Origin: Roseococcus microcysteis
GTDB taxonomy: Bacteria; Pseudomonadota; Alphaproteobacteria; Acetobacterales; Acetobacteraceae
Length of the DNA: 64,000 bases
NCBI RefSeq assembly: GCF_014764365.1
Contig: NZ_CP061718.1
Coordinates: forward strand, 186,001 to 250,000
Reading direction: 5' to 3'
Of this stretch, positions 17,491 to 26,324 are shown piece by piece. The notes beneath the pieces were generated by a model, which ran no database searches, was not told the origin of the DNA, and saw only the letters and a program-made list of their open reading frames with translations. Position 1 is the stretch's first letter. Each line of letters begins with the position of its first letter. The position numbers and the translations under genes were made by a program.

Positions 17491-19577
17491 GGCGTGATCT
17501 CCAGCACGGCATCGGCGGCATAGGCGCCTTCACCCTCGGGCAGCACCAGCAGCGGGTTGATGTCCACGCCGGCCAGGCGCGGTCCGGCGGCGGCGGCGAA
17601 GGCCGAGAGGTTGGCGAGCGCCTTGGCGAGCGCCGCCACATCCGCCTTGGGCCGCCCGCGCGCGCCGTCCAGCAGCGGGAAGCCTTTCAGCGAGCGGATC
17701 ATCTGTTCCGCCTCCGCCTCGCCGAAGGGGCAGCGGCGGAAGGCGACGTCCTTCAGCACCTCGATGAAGATGCCGCCCAGCCCGACCATGGCCACCGGCC
17801 CGAAGACGGGGTCGCGCAGGATGCCGAGCGCCATCTCGGTGGCACCCTTGATCTGCTTGGCCACCAGCACGCCCTCGATATGCGCCGTCGGCGCCTTTTC
17901 GCCGGCGCGGCGCAGGAGCGTGGAGAAGCCCTCGCGCACCGCGTCCACGCTGTTCACGTCCAGCAGCACGCCGCCGATCTCGCTCTTGTGGAGGATGTCG
18001 GGCGAGAGGATCTTCATCACCACCGGGAAGCCGAATGCGCGGGCGGCGGCGATGGCCTGGTCCACATCGGCGCAGGCGCGCTCCGGCACGGCGGGGATGC
18101 CGGCTTCGGTCAGGATGCGCTTGCCCTCCGCCTCGGTGGGGGTCTTGGCGGGCAGGGTCACGGAAGGCGCGGCGGGGGGTGCTGAGGCCACGCGCGCGAA
18201 GGCCTCGCCGAAGCGGCCCATGGCGTGCAGCGCGGCGACGGCCCGCGTCGGGTCCTCATAGATCAGGAAGCCGTCCTGTTCGTATTCGCGCACCATCTCG
18301 TCCGAGGCGATGATGCACAGCGCCCAGAGCCGGTCCGGATGGTCCTGCATCACGGCCTTCATCTGCGCCCGCACCTTGGGCGCATTGGTCTTGGACCCGC
18401 CCACCTGGGTGAAGAAGCCGAGGCAGGAGGTGTAGCCGCCTTCCTCCACCATGGAGCGCGTGAATTCGCCGATCAGCTCGATCTGGTTGAAGGCCTGGGC
18501 GGTGCAGTCCACCGGGTTGCGCGGGGCGCAGAACGGCACGAAGCCGCGCAGCTTCGCCTGCGCCGCCTCGGGCATGGCGGGCATGGGAAATTCCAGGCTT
18601 TCCGCCACGTCCGAGATCAGCACGCCCGCGCCGCCGGAGACGGTCATGACGCCCAGCGTGTTGCCCACCGGATAGATGCGCTTCGTCGCCGTATAGGCGA
18701 TGTCCAGCAGCTCCTCCGTGTTGCGGGCGCGGACCACGCCATATTCGCTCAGCACCGCATCCGTCACCGCGTCATCGCCCGCGATGGAGGCGGTGTGCGA
18801 CTGCGCGGCGGCACCGCCCAGCTCGCTCTTGCCCACCTTCATCATCACGATGGGCTTGCGGTTGCGGCGGGCGAGGTCCAGCGCCGCCAGGAATTTGTCG
18901 CTCTCGCGGATGCCCTCGGCATAGGCGCAGATCACGTCCACGTCCGGGCTGTGCGCCATCCAGCCCAGCACATCGCCCAGCGCCACCTCGGCCTCATTGC
19001 CGGTGGTGACGACCACACCCGTGCCGATGCCGCGCTTGCGCGCCAGCGAATAGACATGGGTGCCATAGGCGCCCGATTGGGAGGCGATGCCGATGCGCCC
19101 CGCGATGGGCCAGCCCTGCTCGAAGCTCGACGAGAAGATCGGGTAGAAACCGATCGCGTCGTTGAACAGCCCGAGGCAATTGGGCCCCAGCATGCGGATG
19201 CCGTGGCGCTTCGCCGCCGCCACCATGCGCGCCTGGGCGGCCGCGCCCTTTTCATCCACCTCCGCGAAGCCCGCGGTGAAGACGATGGCGGCCTTGGTGC
19301 CCTTCTGGCCCAGCGCCTCGATGGCCTCGATGGCGGCCTCGCCGGGCACGGCGATCAGGCCCACATCCGGCGTCTCGGGCAGGCTCGCCACATCGGCGAA
19401 GGCCTTGATGTCCTGCACGCTGGGGCGCTTCGGGTTCACGGGGAAGATGGTCCCCTGGAAGCCGCGCTGCTTCATATAGGCGATGGGCCGGCCGCCGATG
19501 CGCGTCGCATCATCCGAGGCGCCGATGATGGCGATGGAGCGCGGCCGGATCATCGGATCGAGGGTGGAGAAATCCAT
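17487..19577 (-). CDS. Acetate--CoA ligase family protein (NDP-forming acyl-CoA synthetase)
   Basis: Fused alpha-beta acyl-CoA synthetase of 696 aa. Order: CoA-binding domain (RSIAIIGASDDATRIGGRP), succinyl-CoA-ligase-like domains with the phosphohistidine region SKTNAPKV and ASQSGAYGTHVY, then a C-terminal ATP-grasp domain (EAEGKRILTEAGIPAVPER, ILSPDILHKSEIGGVLLDV). It converts a carboxylate, ATP and CoA to acyl-CoA, ADP and phosphate, or the reverse. It is the first gene of an operon with MaoC and VOC genes, so activation then hydration of an unsaturated acid is a reasonable inference. Confidence 0.92.
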   Translation of the reverse strand: MDFSTLDPMIRPRSIAIIGASDDATRIGGRPIAYMKQRGFQGTIFPVNPKRPSVQDIKAFADVASLPETPDVGLIAVPGEAAIEAIEALGQKGTKAAIVFTAGFAEVDEKGAAAQARMVAAAKRHGIRMLGPNCLGLFNDAIGFYPIFSSSFEQGWPIAGRIGIASQSGAYGTHVYSLARKRGIGTGVVVTTGNEAEVALGDVLGWMAHSPDVDVICAYAEGIRESDKFLAALDLARRNRKPIVMMKVGKSELGGAAAQSHTASIAGDDAVTDAVLSEYGVVRARNTEELLDIAYTATKRIYPVGNTLGVMTVSGGAGVLISDVAESLEFPMPAMPEAAQAKLRGFVPFCAPRNPVDCTAQAFNQIELIGEFTRSMVEEGGYTSCLGFFTQVGGSKTNAPKVRAQMKAVMQDHPDRLWALCIIASDEMVREYEQDGFLIYEDPTRAVAALHAMGRFGEAFARVASAPPAAPSVTLPAKTPTEAEGKRILTEAGIPAVPERACADVDQAIAAARAFGFPVVMKILSPDILHKSEIGGVLLDVNSVDAVREGFSTLLRRAGEKAPTAHIEGVLVAKQIKGATEMALGILRDPVFGPVAMVGLGGIFIEVLKDVAFRRCPFGEAEAEQMIRSLKGFPLLDGARGRPKADVAALAKALANLSAFAAAAGPRLAGVDINPLLVLPEGEGAYAADAVLEITP

Positions 19578-19604
19578 GTGACAGTTTCCGTGTGTTCTTG
19601 TTCG

Positions 19605-20684
19605 TCAAGCGTCGAGCAGGCGGCGCAGCACCGGCACCGCCCTGTTGAGATCATCCAGCGGCACATGCTCATGCGGCGTGTGGGCGGTGGCCATCACCGA
19701 GGGCCCCAGCACCACGCAGGGCGCAAGCGCCTGCAACTCCGAGGCATCGGTGCCATAGGGCGCGGTGCGGGGGGCGGCGTTGGTGGCGCGCTGGGCCGCG
19801 CGGATCAGCGGGTGGTCCTCGGGCAGTTCGGGCGGGCGGCCCTCATAGGCCTCTTCCAGCGTGATGCCCTGGGCGCGGGCGGCGCGGCGCATGGCCTCCA
19901 CCACGGGCGCGGGGTCCACGCGCGCGGAATAGCGGAACTTGATGCGGGCCGTGGCGCGCGGCACCGTCACGTTCACCGCCGTGCCGTGATTGTCCAGCAC
20001 CAGGTTGAAGTCGCTGAAGGGCGGGTCATAGGCGGGGTCTTGCAGCGTTTCGTCCGCGCGCAGGCGCTCGAACATGGCGCGCGCCTCGACGAGGAAGGGA
20101 ATCAGCGCCCAATTGGCGTTCACCCCCTGGCCGGTGGAGGAATGCTTCTGCACGCCCTCAGCCGTCGCGGTGAAGAGCACATGGGCGCGGTGGCCGCGAA
20201 CGGGGATCAGCGCGGTGGGCTCGGCCACCACGATTCCGCGCAGCTCGGCGCGGCGGGCGAGGGCGGATTGCTCGGCGATCAGCCGCGCGCCCTGCTTCGT
20301 GGTTTCCTCATCCGTGGTCAGCAGCAGGGTGGCGCGGGGGGCGGCGCGGGCGGCCATGACGCAGGCCGCGACCGGGCCCTTCATGTCCACGCTGCCCAAG
20401 CCATGCAGCACGCCGTCACGGATGTCGCCGGACCAGGGATCGGTGGTCCAGCCCGTATCGGGCACCGTGTCCATGTGGCCGGAGAGGGCGATGCCGCCCG
20501 GGCCCCCCTTGTGCGCCACGATCACGCATTTCGGCACGCCGGCCGGGTCGGTGAAATCGAGGCGCTCCACCTCGAACCCCTCCAGTTCCGCGACCAGCCG
20601 TTCGGCCACGGCCAGGTTGGACACGAAGCTGCGGCTGTCCATCCGCACAAGTTCGGCGGCCAGCCGCGCGAGGTCGTTTTCCAT
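19605..20684 (-). CDS. M20 family metallopeptidase (ArgE/DapE-like)
   Basis: Zinc amidohydrolase or peptidase of 359 aa. Metal-site motifs are visible: ALSGHMDTVPDTGW, GLGSVDMKGPVAA, and the catalytic glutamates in LLTTDEETTKQGA. A lid-domain segment follows. GTDASELQALAPCVVLGP near the C-terminus carries the last ligand region. Start 20684 (MENDLARLAAEL) gives the usual N-terminus. A 12-residue extension is open but unsupported. It is divergent from the PLP-lyase operon with a 50-base gap. Confidence 0.9.
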   Translation of the reverse strand: MENDLARLAAELVRMDSRSFVSNLAVAERLVAELEGFEVERLDFTDPAGVPKCVIVAHKGGPGGIALSGHMDTVPDTGWTTDPWSGDIRDGVLHGLGSVDMKGPVAACVMAARAAPRATLLLTTDEETTKQGARLIAEQSALARRAELRGIVVAEPTALIPVRGHRAHVLFTATAEGVQKHSSTGQGVNANWALIPFLVEARAMFERLRADETLQDPAYDPPFSDFNLVLDNHGTAVNVTVPRATARIKFRYSARVDPAPVVEAMRRAARAQGITLEEAYEGRPPELPEDHPLIRAAQRATNAAPRTAPYGTDASELQALAPCVVLGPSVMATAHTPHEHVPLDDLNRAVPVLRRLLDA

Positions 20685-20734
20685 GGGCGCGAGGCTTGCC
20701 CGAAGTGCCTCGCCGCGCAACCCTCCCGCCCCGC

Positions 20735-21853
20735 ATGACCCAGTATCTCGACCCCCGCACCGGCACGGCCTGGCCCCTCGAAACCCCCCGCTGGTGCGGC
20801 GAGGGCAGGGCGCCCCTGCTGCTCACCGACCTGCCCGGCATCGGGCGCGACGACATCGCGACCGGCGTGCGCAGCATCTGGCGCTACGCCGCCGCCTTCC
20901 CCTTCCTGCCGAGGGCACCCATCACCCTGGGCGAGGGCTGCACGCCGCTGATCGAGATGGCGCTGCCGGCCGGCACGGCGCTGCTGAAATGCGAATGGTT
21001 CATGCCGACGGGCAGCTTCAAGGACCGCGGCGCCTCGGTCATGCTCTCGCTCCTGCGCGAACAGGGCATCACCGCCGTGCTGGAGGACAGTTCGGGCAAT
21101 GGTGGCGCGGCCGTCTCCGCCTATGCGGCCGCGGGCGGCATGGCAGCCACCATCTTCGTGCCCGCCAGCACCTCGCCCGCCAAGACGGTGCAGAGCCGGG
21201 CGGCGGGCGCTTCCATCACCCTCGTCCCCGGCACCCGGCAGGATTGCGCGGAGGCGGCCGAGCGCGAGGCGGAGCGCATCTTCTACGCCAGCCACAACTG
21301 GCACCCCTTCTTCCTGCAAGGCACCAAGACGCTGGCCTATGAGCTGTGGGAAGACCTGGGCTTCACAGCCCCCGACAACGTGATCATTCCCTGCGGCGCG
21401 GGGTCGAACGTGCTGGGGCTCTACATCGGGTTCTCCGAGCTGCTGCGGGCGGGACAGATCGAACGCCTGCCGCGCCTCTTCGCCGCCCAGCCCGCGCATT
21501 GCGGGCCCATCGCGCGTGCGGCCCTGGGCCTGCCCGCCGAGGACGCGAAGCCCACCATCGCGGAGGGCACCGCCATCGCCCAGCCGCTGCGCCTGCCCGA
21601 ATGCGTAGCGGCATTGCACCAGTCGGGCGGCGGTGCGGTGCTGCTGGAGGAGGGCGAGATCGCCGAGGCCTCCTTGATGCTGGCCCGCCGCGGCATCTAT
21701 GTGGAACCCACCTGCGCGCAGGCCGCCGCGGGGTTCGCGCGGCTGCTGGCGTCAGGCCAGGTCGCGCCGGGCGAAAGCACGGTGGTGGTCCTGACCGGCA
21801 CGGGGCTGAAGGCCACGCCGCGCTATGCCGAGATGCTGGGGGTCGAGATCTGA
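20735..21853 (+). CDS. Threonine synthase-like PLP-dependent lyase
   Basis: Fold-type II PLP enzyme of 372 aa. The PLP lysine is in PTGSFKDRGASVML, the substrate or phosphate loop is EDSSGNGGAAVSAY, and a glycine-rich loop for PLP phosphate is IIPCGAGSNVLGLY. Threonine synthase and related diaminopropionate- or serine-type lyases share these motifs. The operon context, with a D-serine-dehydratase-like enzyme and an M81 peptidase, suggests catabolism of an unusual amino acid rather than threonine biosynthesis. It is the first gene of the operon. Its stop overlaps the next ATG (TGATG). Confidence 0.88.
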   Translation: MTQYLDPRTGTAWPLETPRWCGEGRAPLLLTDLPGIGRDDIATGVRSIWRYAAAFPFLPRAPITLGEGCTPLIEMALPAGTALLKCEWFMPTGSFKDRGASVMLSLLREQGITAVLEDSSGNGGAAVSAYAAAGGMAATIFVPASTSPAKTVQSRAAGASITLVPGTRQDCAEAAEREAERIFYASHNWHPFFLQGTKTLAYELWEDLGFTAPDNVIIPCGAGSNVLGLYIGFSELLRAGQIERLPRLFAAQPAHCGPIARAALGLPAEDAKPTIAEGTAIAQPLRLPECVAALHQSGGGAVLLEEGEIAEASLMLARRGIYVEPTCAQAAAGFARLLASGQVAPGESTVVVLTGTGLKATPRYAEMLGVEI

Positions 21854-23349
21854 TGAAACGCGTCGCCCTCCTGGGCTTTTCCATCGAGTGCAACCGCTTC
21901 GCCCCCGTGGCGACCGAGGCCGACTTCGCCGCGCGCTGTCTGCTGCGCGGCCAGGCCATCCTGGAGGATTCTCGCAGCCCCGCCCCCCGCGCCCTGGGCG
22001 AGATGCCGGGCTTCGTGGCGGACATGGACGCCGCCGGTCCCTGGCAGCCCCACCCCCTGCTGCTGGCCATGACGGAGCCCAACGGCCCGGTGGACCACGC
22101 CTTCTTCCAGCGCCTGATGGATGAATGGCGCGAGGGGCTGCGCCTGCTGCGCGGCCGCGTGGATGGCGTCTATTGCGTGATGCATGGCGCGGGGCTGACC
22201 ACCGTGCTGGATGACCCGGAGGGCGCCATCCAGGCGCTGATCCGCGCCGAACTCGGCGAAGTGCCGCTGGTGTGCAGCTATGACCTGCATGTGAATGTCA
22301 GCGATGCCAATGTGGCACTGAACGACGCCTTCGTGGGCTACCTGACGAACCCGCATCTCGACATGCGCGAGCGCGGCGCCGAATCCGCGCAACTGCTGCG
22401 CCGGCTGATGGGCGGCGAGCGTTTCGTGCGCGCCCATCGCCGCCTGCCCATCGTGCCGCCCACCGTCTCGCTGCTGACGGCGGCCGGGCCCTACGCGGAG
22501 GTGATCAATCTCGGCCAGGAACGACGTGCCGCTGATCCGCGCATCGTGAACGTCTCGGTGATGGCGGGCTTCGCCTATAGCGACACGCCCTTCAACGGCA
22601 TGTGCGCCATCGTCACCGCCACGCATCAGGGGGCGGCCGATGCGCTGGCCGATGAGCTGGCGGATGCTTTGTGGGAACGCCGCGCGCGCTTCGTGGCCGC
22701 GCTGACGCCCATCGAGGAGGCGACGCGGCGCGCATTGACCAGTGATGTTCCGCTCGCCTTCGCCGATGTCGCCGACAACCCGGGCGGTGGCGGGCGCGGC
22801 AACACCATGTGGCTGCTGGAGGCCTTCCACCGCGCGGGCGTGCAGGGTGCCGTCTTCGGCGTGATCCATGACCCCGAATTGGCGCGCGAGGCCCATGCCA
22901 AGGGGCTCGGCGCCCGCTTCGAGGCCCGCTTCAACCGCGATTCCGGCCAGGACCCCTTCTCCCGCCCCTTTTCCGCCGAAGCCGAGGTGGTGGCGCTCTC
23001 CGACGGCAAGGTCACGGGGCGGCGCGGCATCTTCAAGGGCACGGCCATGCGCCTCGGCGCCACCGCGCGGCTGCGGCTGGGGGGCATCGAGGTGGTGGTG
23101 ATCGAGGGCCGCACCCAATGCGCGGACCCGGCCTTCCTGGAGCATCTGGGCATTGATGTGGGCGCCGCGCGCTGCGTCGTCGTGAAGTCGCGCGGGCATT
23201 TTCGCGGCGGCTTCGACGAGTTCTTCGACCACGAACGCATCGTGGAGGTGGATGCGCCGGGCCTCACCTCGCCCATCCTGTCGCGCTTCGACTGGACGAA
23301 GCTGCCCCGCCCCGTCCTGCCGCTGGACGAGGAGAGCGCGTGGCGCTGA
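21853..23349 (+). CDS. M81 family metallopeptidase (MlrC-like)
   Basis: Zinc metalloenzyme of 498 aa resembling MlrC, the protease that finishes linearised microcystin. N-terminal FSIECNRFAPV, then VDGVYCVMHGAGLTT and VCSYDLHVNVSD (metal-ligand His and Asp region), NPHLDMRERG and the C-terminal VVVKSRGHFRGGF are family hallmarks. Members outside cyanotoxin degraders are common in soil Proteobacteria and probably cleave modified peptides or amides. ATG 21853 overlaps the stop of the lyase gene. The substrate is unknown. Confidence 0.9.
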   Translation: MKRVALLGFSIECNRFAPVATEADFAARCLLRGQAILEDSRSPAPRALGEMPGFVADMDAAGPWQPHPLLLAMTEPNGPVDHAFFQRLMDEWREGLRLLRGRVDGVYCVMHGAGLTTVLDDPEGAIQALIRAELGEVPLVCSYDLHVNVSDANVALNDAFVGYLTNPHLDMRERGAESAQLLRRLMGGERFVRAHRRLPIVPPTVSLLTAAGPYAEVINLGQERRAADPRIVNVSVMAGFAYSDTPFNGMCAIVTATHQGAADALADELADALWERRARFVAALTPIEEATRRALTSDVPLAFADVADNPGGGGRGNTMWLLEAFHRAGVQGAVFGVIHDPELAREAHAKGLGARFEARFNRDSGQDPFSRPFSAEAEVVALSDGKVTGRRGIFKGTAMRLGATARLRLGGIEVVVIEGRTQCADPAFLEHLGIDVGAARCVVVKSRGHFRGGFDEFFDHERIVEVDAPGLTSPILSRFDWTKLPRPVLPLDEESAWR

Positions 23350-23786
23350 GGGTCCTTTTCACAGCCTTGCTGCTGGCCGCCGCCCCGGCCTGGGCGGAGG
23401 ATGCCTTCTGCGAGGCCCTGCGCCGCGTCGTGGCCGCGGCGCCCGGTGATTTCCGGGACATCCCCGAGGGCGACGTGGTCTTCCCCGGCGCCCTGCGCAG
23501 CCTGCGCCAGACCGACCACGCGCCCGGGCGGGAACATGCCGCGAGCTTCCACGCGACGCTTGCCGAGCATGAGGAAACCCGCGCCCAGGCGCCGCGCCTC
23601 TACCGCCAGCTGCGCCGCGCCATTCCCGATTGCCTGCCCGAGGCCACCCTGTTGCGCGAAACCCGCGTGCCCGCGCAGCACGGCATCATCTGGACCTTGC
23701 CGGGGGCGGAGGTGGAAATGCTGCTGGACCGCCCGCCCGGGGCAGGGAACTACGCCCTCGAAATCGCCGTGCTGAGGTTGCGCTGA
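23340..23786 (+). CDS. Exported protein of unknown function
   Basis: Protein of 148 aa starting with GTG at 23340, overlapping the end of the M81 gene by ten bases. It has a signal peptide (MALRVLFTALLLAAAPAWA, cleavage before EDAFC). The mature protein has two cysteines, C24 and the one in IPDCLPE, that could form a disulfide. No family recognised. It lies two bases before the D-serine-dehydratase-like gene, so it is transcribed within the operon. Confidence 0.75.
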   Translation: MALRVLFTALLLAAAPAWAEDAFCEALRRVVAAAPGDFRDIPEGDVVFPGALRSLRQTDHAPGREHAASFHATLAEHEETRAQAPRLYRQLRRAIPDCLPEATLLRETRVPAQHGIIWTLPGAEVEMLLDRPPGAGNYALEIAVLRLR

Positions 23787-23787
23787 C

Positions 23788-24873
23788 ATGACCCTCGATG
23801 ACCTGCCCACCCCCTGCCTGGTGCTCGACCTGGGCGTGCTGAAGCGCAACCTGGCGCTGATGGAGCGCGCCATGGCGCGCCACCCGGGCGTGGTGCTGCG
23901 CCCGCACCTGAAAACCGCGAAGTCGCGCGAGGTGGCGGCGCTGGCCGCGCCCAACCACGGCCCCATCACCGTCAGCACGCTGGCCGAGGCGCGGTATTTC
24001 GCGGAAGCCGGCTGGCGCGACCAGATCTATGCCGTCGGCATCACGCCGCAGAAGCTGGATGCGGTGGCGGCGTTGAACGCCGCCGGCGCCGATGTGAAAA
24101 TCATCACCGATGATGCCGAGGCCGCCGCCGCCATCGCCGCGCATCCGGGCAAGCTCCGCGCCCTGGTCGAGGTGGATGTGGGCGAGGGCCGCGGCGGCGT
24201 GCCGCCGGCCGAGGCGCTGCCCGTGGCCCGCGCGCTGGGCCAGCGGCTCGCGGGCATCTTCACCCATGCGGGCCATTCCTATGGCGGGCGGAGCGCGGCC
24301 GAGATGGAGGCCATCGCCGAGCAGGAACGCGCGGGCGTGGCCGGCGCCGCGCAGGCGCTGCGCGAGGCGGGGCTGACGGTCGAGATCGTGAGCCTCGGTT
24401 CCTCGCCCACCGCGCTGCACGCGAAGTCGCTCGCCGGCATCACGGAGGTGCGCGCCGGGGTCTATATGTTCGGCGACCTGTTCCAGGCGCAGCTCGGCAC
24501 CCATCCCGAGCAGGACATCGCGGTGACGGTGCTGACCAGCGTGATCGGCCGCAAGCCCGCGCGCGGAGCCTTGTTGCTTGATGCAGGCGCGCTGGCGCTG
24601 TCCAAGGACCGCAGCACGGAGAAGGCCCCGCGCGACTACGGTTTCGGCTTGGTGCTGGACCTGGACGGGCAGCGCACGCATGGCGAGGCCATCATCACCC
24701 GCGTCCACCAGGAGCATGGCGAGGCGACGCCCATGCCCGACTTGCCCGTGGGCACGAAGCTGCGCGTCGCCCCCAACCATTCCTGCCTGACGGCGGCGGC
24801 CTATGAGCGCTATCATGTGGTGGACGGATCACGCCAGGTGATCGCCACATGGGACCGCGTCAACGGATGGTAG
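23788..24873 (+). CDS. DSD1 family PLP-dependent enzyme (D-serine dehydratase / D-threonine aldolase-like)
   Basis: Enzyme of 361 aa with an alanine-racemase-type N-terminal barrel. The PLP lysine is in LRPHLKTAKSREVA. The C-terminal zinc site of eukaryotic-type D-serine dehydratase is present as the His-x-Cys in PNHSCLTAAAYERY. It should act on D-3-hydroxy amino acids by dehydration or retro-aldol cleavage. Start LDDLPTPCLVLDLGVL is typical. The stop lies inside the start region of the next Fe-S gene. Confidence 0.9.
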   Translation: MTLDDLPTPCLVLDLGVLKRNLALMERAMARHPGVVLRPHLKTAKSREVAALAAPNHGPITVSTLAEARYFAEAGWRDQIYAVGITPQKLDAVAALNAAGADVKIITDDAEAAAAIAAHPGKLRALVEVDVGEGRGGVPPAEALPVARALGQRLAGIFTHAGHSYGGRSAAEMEAIAEQERAGVAGAAQALREAGLTVEIVSLGSSPTALHAKSLAGITEVRAGVYMFGDLFQAQLGTHPEQDIAVTVLTSVIGRKPARGALLLDAGALALSKDRSTEKAPRDYGFGLVLDLDGQRTHGEAIITRVHQEHGEATPMPDLPVGTKLRVAPNHSCLTAAAYERYHVVDGSRQVIATWDRVNGW

Positions 24874-25277
24874 CACGCCACGAGGACTGGTCGGCGCTCC
24901 GCGCCAGCGAGACGGCGCGGATGCTGGACGCCTGCACGCACTGCGGCGCCTGCGCGGAGGCCTGTCCCATGCTGCCCTACGCGCCGGCCGCGCAGGGCGC
25001 CGCGGCACCGGACCTTGTGCGCGGCGTGCTGGACGCGCTGGCGGGCGGGCCCTCCGACCCTGCCGCGCTGGCCTGGATCGCCGCCTGCACCCGCACGGGC
25101 AGCTGCAACGCCGCCTGCCCGCATGAGGTGAACCCCATGCTGATGCTGCGCCTCGCCAAGTGGCGCGCGAACGAGACGGGCGCGCTGCCCAAGCGCGATG
25201 CCTCCGAGACCATGTCGCGCGTGAAGGTCTTCGCCCGGCTGGGCTTCACCGAGGAGGAGCAGAGGCAATGGCTGTGA
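24867..25277 (+). CDS. 4Fe-4S protein, HdrC/GlpC-like
   Basis: Small iron-sulfur protein of 136 aa from ATG 24867. The first cluster motif is complete (CTHCGACAEACP). The second is CTRTGSCNAACP, which lacks one cysteine of the usual CxxCxxC pattern. This resembles the ferredoxin subunit of heterodisulfide-reductase-like or lactate/glycerol dehydrogenase complexes. An ATG at 24849 is an alternative start. It overlaps the preceding stop and the following start, so it is translationally coupled to the CCG-domain partner. Confidence 0.85.
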   Translation: MVARHEDWSALRASETARMLDACTHCGACAEACPMLPYAPAAQGAAAPDLVRGVLDALAGGPSDPAALAWIAACTRTGSCNAACPHEVNPMLMLRLAKWRANETGALPKRDASETMSRVKVFARLGFTEEEQRQWL

Positions 25278-26104
25278 CCGAGAACCTCTTCTGGTATGGC
25301 TGCAACATGACGCGCCATGGCGAGATCATTCGCCTGAGCCAGCGTCTGCTCGAAGCGGTGGGCGTGGGCGCCGCGCCGGTCGGCGGGCCGGGCGCCTGCT
25401 GCGGCAGCCCCAAGGAGAGCACGCCGCGCATCGCGGAAGGCATGGCCGACCGCACCATGGACAAGTTCGCGGCCAGCGGTGCCAACCGCGTCATCACCTG
25501 GTGCCCCTCCTGCCACATGAACCTCGACGACTTCATGGGGCAGTCGAAGGAACAGGAGTTCGACAGCCGTCACCTGTGCGAGGCGCTGTGGGAGCGGCGC
25601 GAGGCCCTGGCCCCGCTGCTGACCCACCAAGTGAAGGCGCGCTTCCTGGTGGACCGGCATGTGGGCTTCCACAAGCAGGTGCCGGTGAACGACATCATCC
25701 CCGGGCTGCTTTCGATGATCCCGGGGGCGGAGCATGTGGATCACCCCCTGCGCGGCGCCTCCTACATGTGCTTCGGCCTGGCGAATGTGCCTGGCGCCCT
25801 GCCGGACCATCTGCGCGCCACGCTGGACGCGGTGCGGGAATCGGGCGCGGACACGCTGGTCACCATCTTCCACTCCTGCCACCGCGAGATGGTGGGGCTG
25901 GAGCGCGACCACGGCGTGCGCGTGCTGAACTGGGTGCATCTGCTGGCCGAGGGCATGGGCTGGGACTACCGCGACGACTACAAGACCTGGCGCAACGCCG
26001 ACGACAAGCTGGCCGCCATCGGCCCTGAGCGCGTGGCCGAGGCGGGCGAGGTGGCCGTGCGCAAACTGGTCCTGCCCGAACTGGAACGCCCCCGCCCGGT
26101 GTGA
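25268..26104 (+). CDS. Heterodisulfide reductase-related Fe-S protein (CCG domain)
   Basis: Protein of 278 aa with a cysteine-rich CCG module: YGCNMTRHGE, then GGPGACCGSPKES and ITWCPSCHMNLDD. A second module is degenerate (YMCFGLANVPG and FHSCHREMVG lack the paired cysteines). Such subunits hold a noncubane cluster and pass electrons in HdrB- or GlpC-like complexes. With its small ferredoxin partner and no flavoprotein nearby, it probably accepts electrons from an enzyme of this operon or an unlinked dehydrogenase. Confidence 0.85.
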   Translation: MAVTENLFWYGCNMTRHGEIIRLSQRLLEAVGVGAAPVGGPGACCGSPKESTPRIAEGMADRTMDKFAASGANRVITWCPSCHMNLDDFMGQSKEQEFDSRHLCEALWERREALAPLLTHQVKARFLVDRHVGFHKQVPVNDIIPGLLSMIPGAEHVDHPLRGASYMCFGLANVPGALPDHLRATLDAVRESGADTLVTIFHSCHREMVGLERDHGVRVLNWVHLLAEGMGWDYRDDYKTWRNADDKLAAIGPERVAEAGEVAVRKLVLPELERPRPV

Positions 26105-26111
26105 CCTGAAC

Positions 26112-26135
26112 CGGGGGCCGAGGGCCGTGCCCCCG
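26112..26135 (+). terminator. Stem-loop after the Fe-S operon
   Basis: CGGGGGC (26112-26118) and GCCCCCG (26129-26135) form a 7-bp GC stem with a ten-base loop, starting eight bases after the operon stop. There is no T-run, so it may act as a transcript-end stabiliser or a rho-dependent end rather than a classical terminator. Confidence 0.45.
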
Positions 26136-26158
26136 ATCCCCGGAAAGCCCCGATCGGC

Positions 26159-26177
26159 GGCGCGGCTTCGCCGCGCC
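26159..26177. repeat. Palindromic unit 1 of an intergenic block
   Basis: GGCGCGGC and GCCGCGCC are perfect 8-bp arms around TTC. It is the first of three palindromes in the 220 bases between convergent genes ending at 26104 and 26325. Confidence 0.6.
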
Positions 26178-26216
26178 AACGGAGAATCCCCGGCAGGATC
26201 AACACCAAACCGGGGC

Positions 26217-26247
26217 CCCCACGAAAGCGCGAAGCGATTTCGTGGGG
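26217..26247. repeat. Palindromic unit 2, 10-bp arms
   Basis: CCCCACGAAA (26217-26226) pairs perfectly with TTTCGTGGGG (26238-26247). The loop holds a small CGC/GCG stem. The outer sequence (cggggccccc acgaa and ttcgtgggga) is shared with unit 3, so the two are members of one repeat family. Confidence 0.7.
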
Positions 26248-26260
26248 AATAATTCGGGGC

Positions 26261-26323
26261 CCCCGCGAAGGTTTCGGCGGCGCTCACGCCGCAGGCGTGA
26301 CGTCCGCCGAAAACTTCGTGGGG
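26261..26323. repeat. Palindromic unit 3, nested hairpin with 20-bp arms
   Basis: Outer arms 26261-26280 and 26304-26323 match at 18 of 20 positions. An inner 7-bp stem (TCACGCC 26284-26290, GGCGTGA 26294-26300) has a three-base loop. The right arm ends two bases before the stop codon of the convergent receptor gene. The structure is REP-like and would serve as a bidirectional transcript end. Confidence 0.75.
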
Positions 26324-26324
26324 A

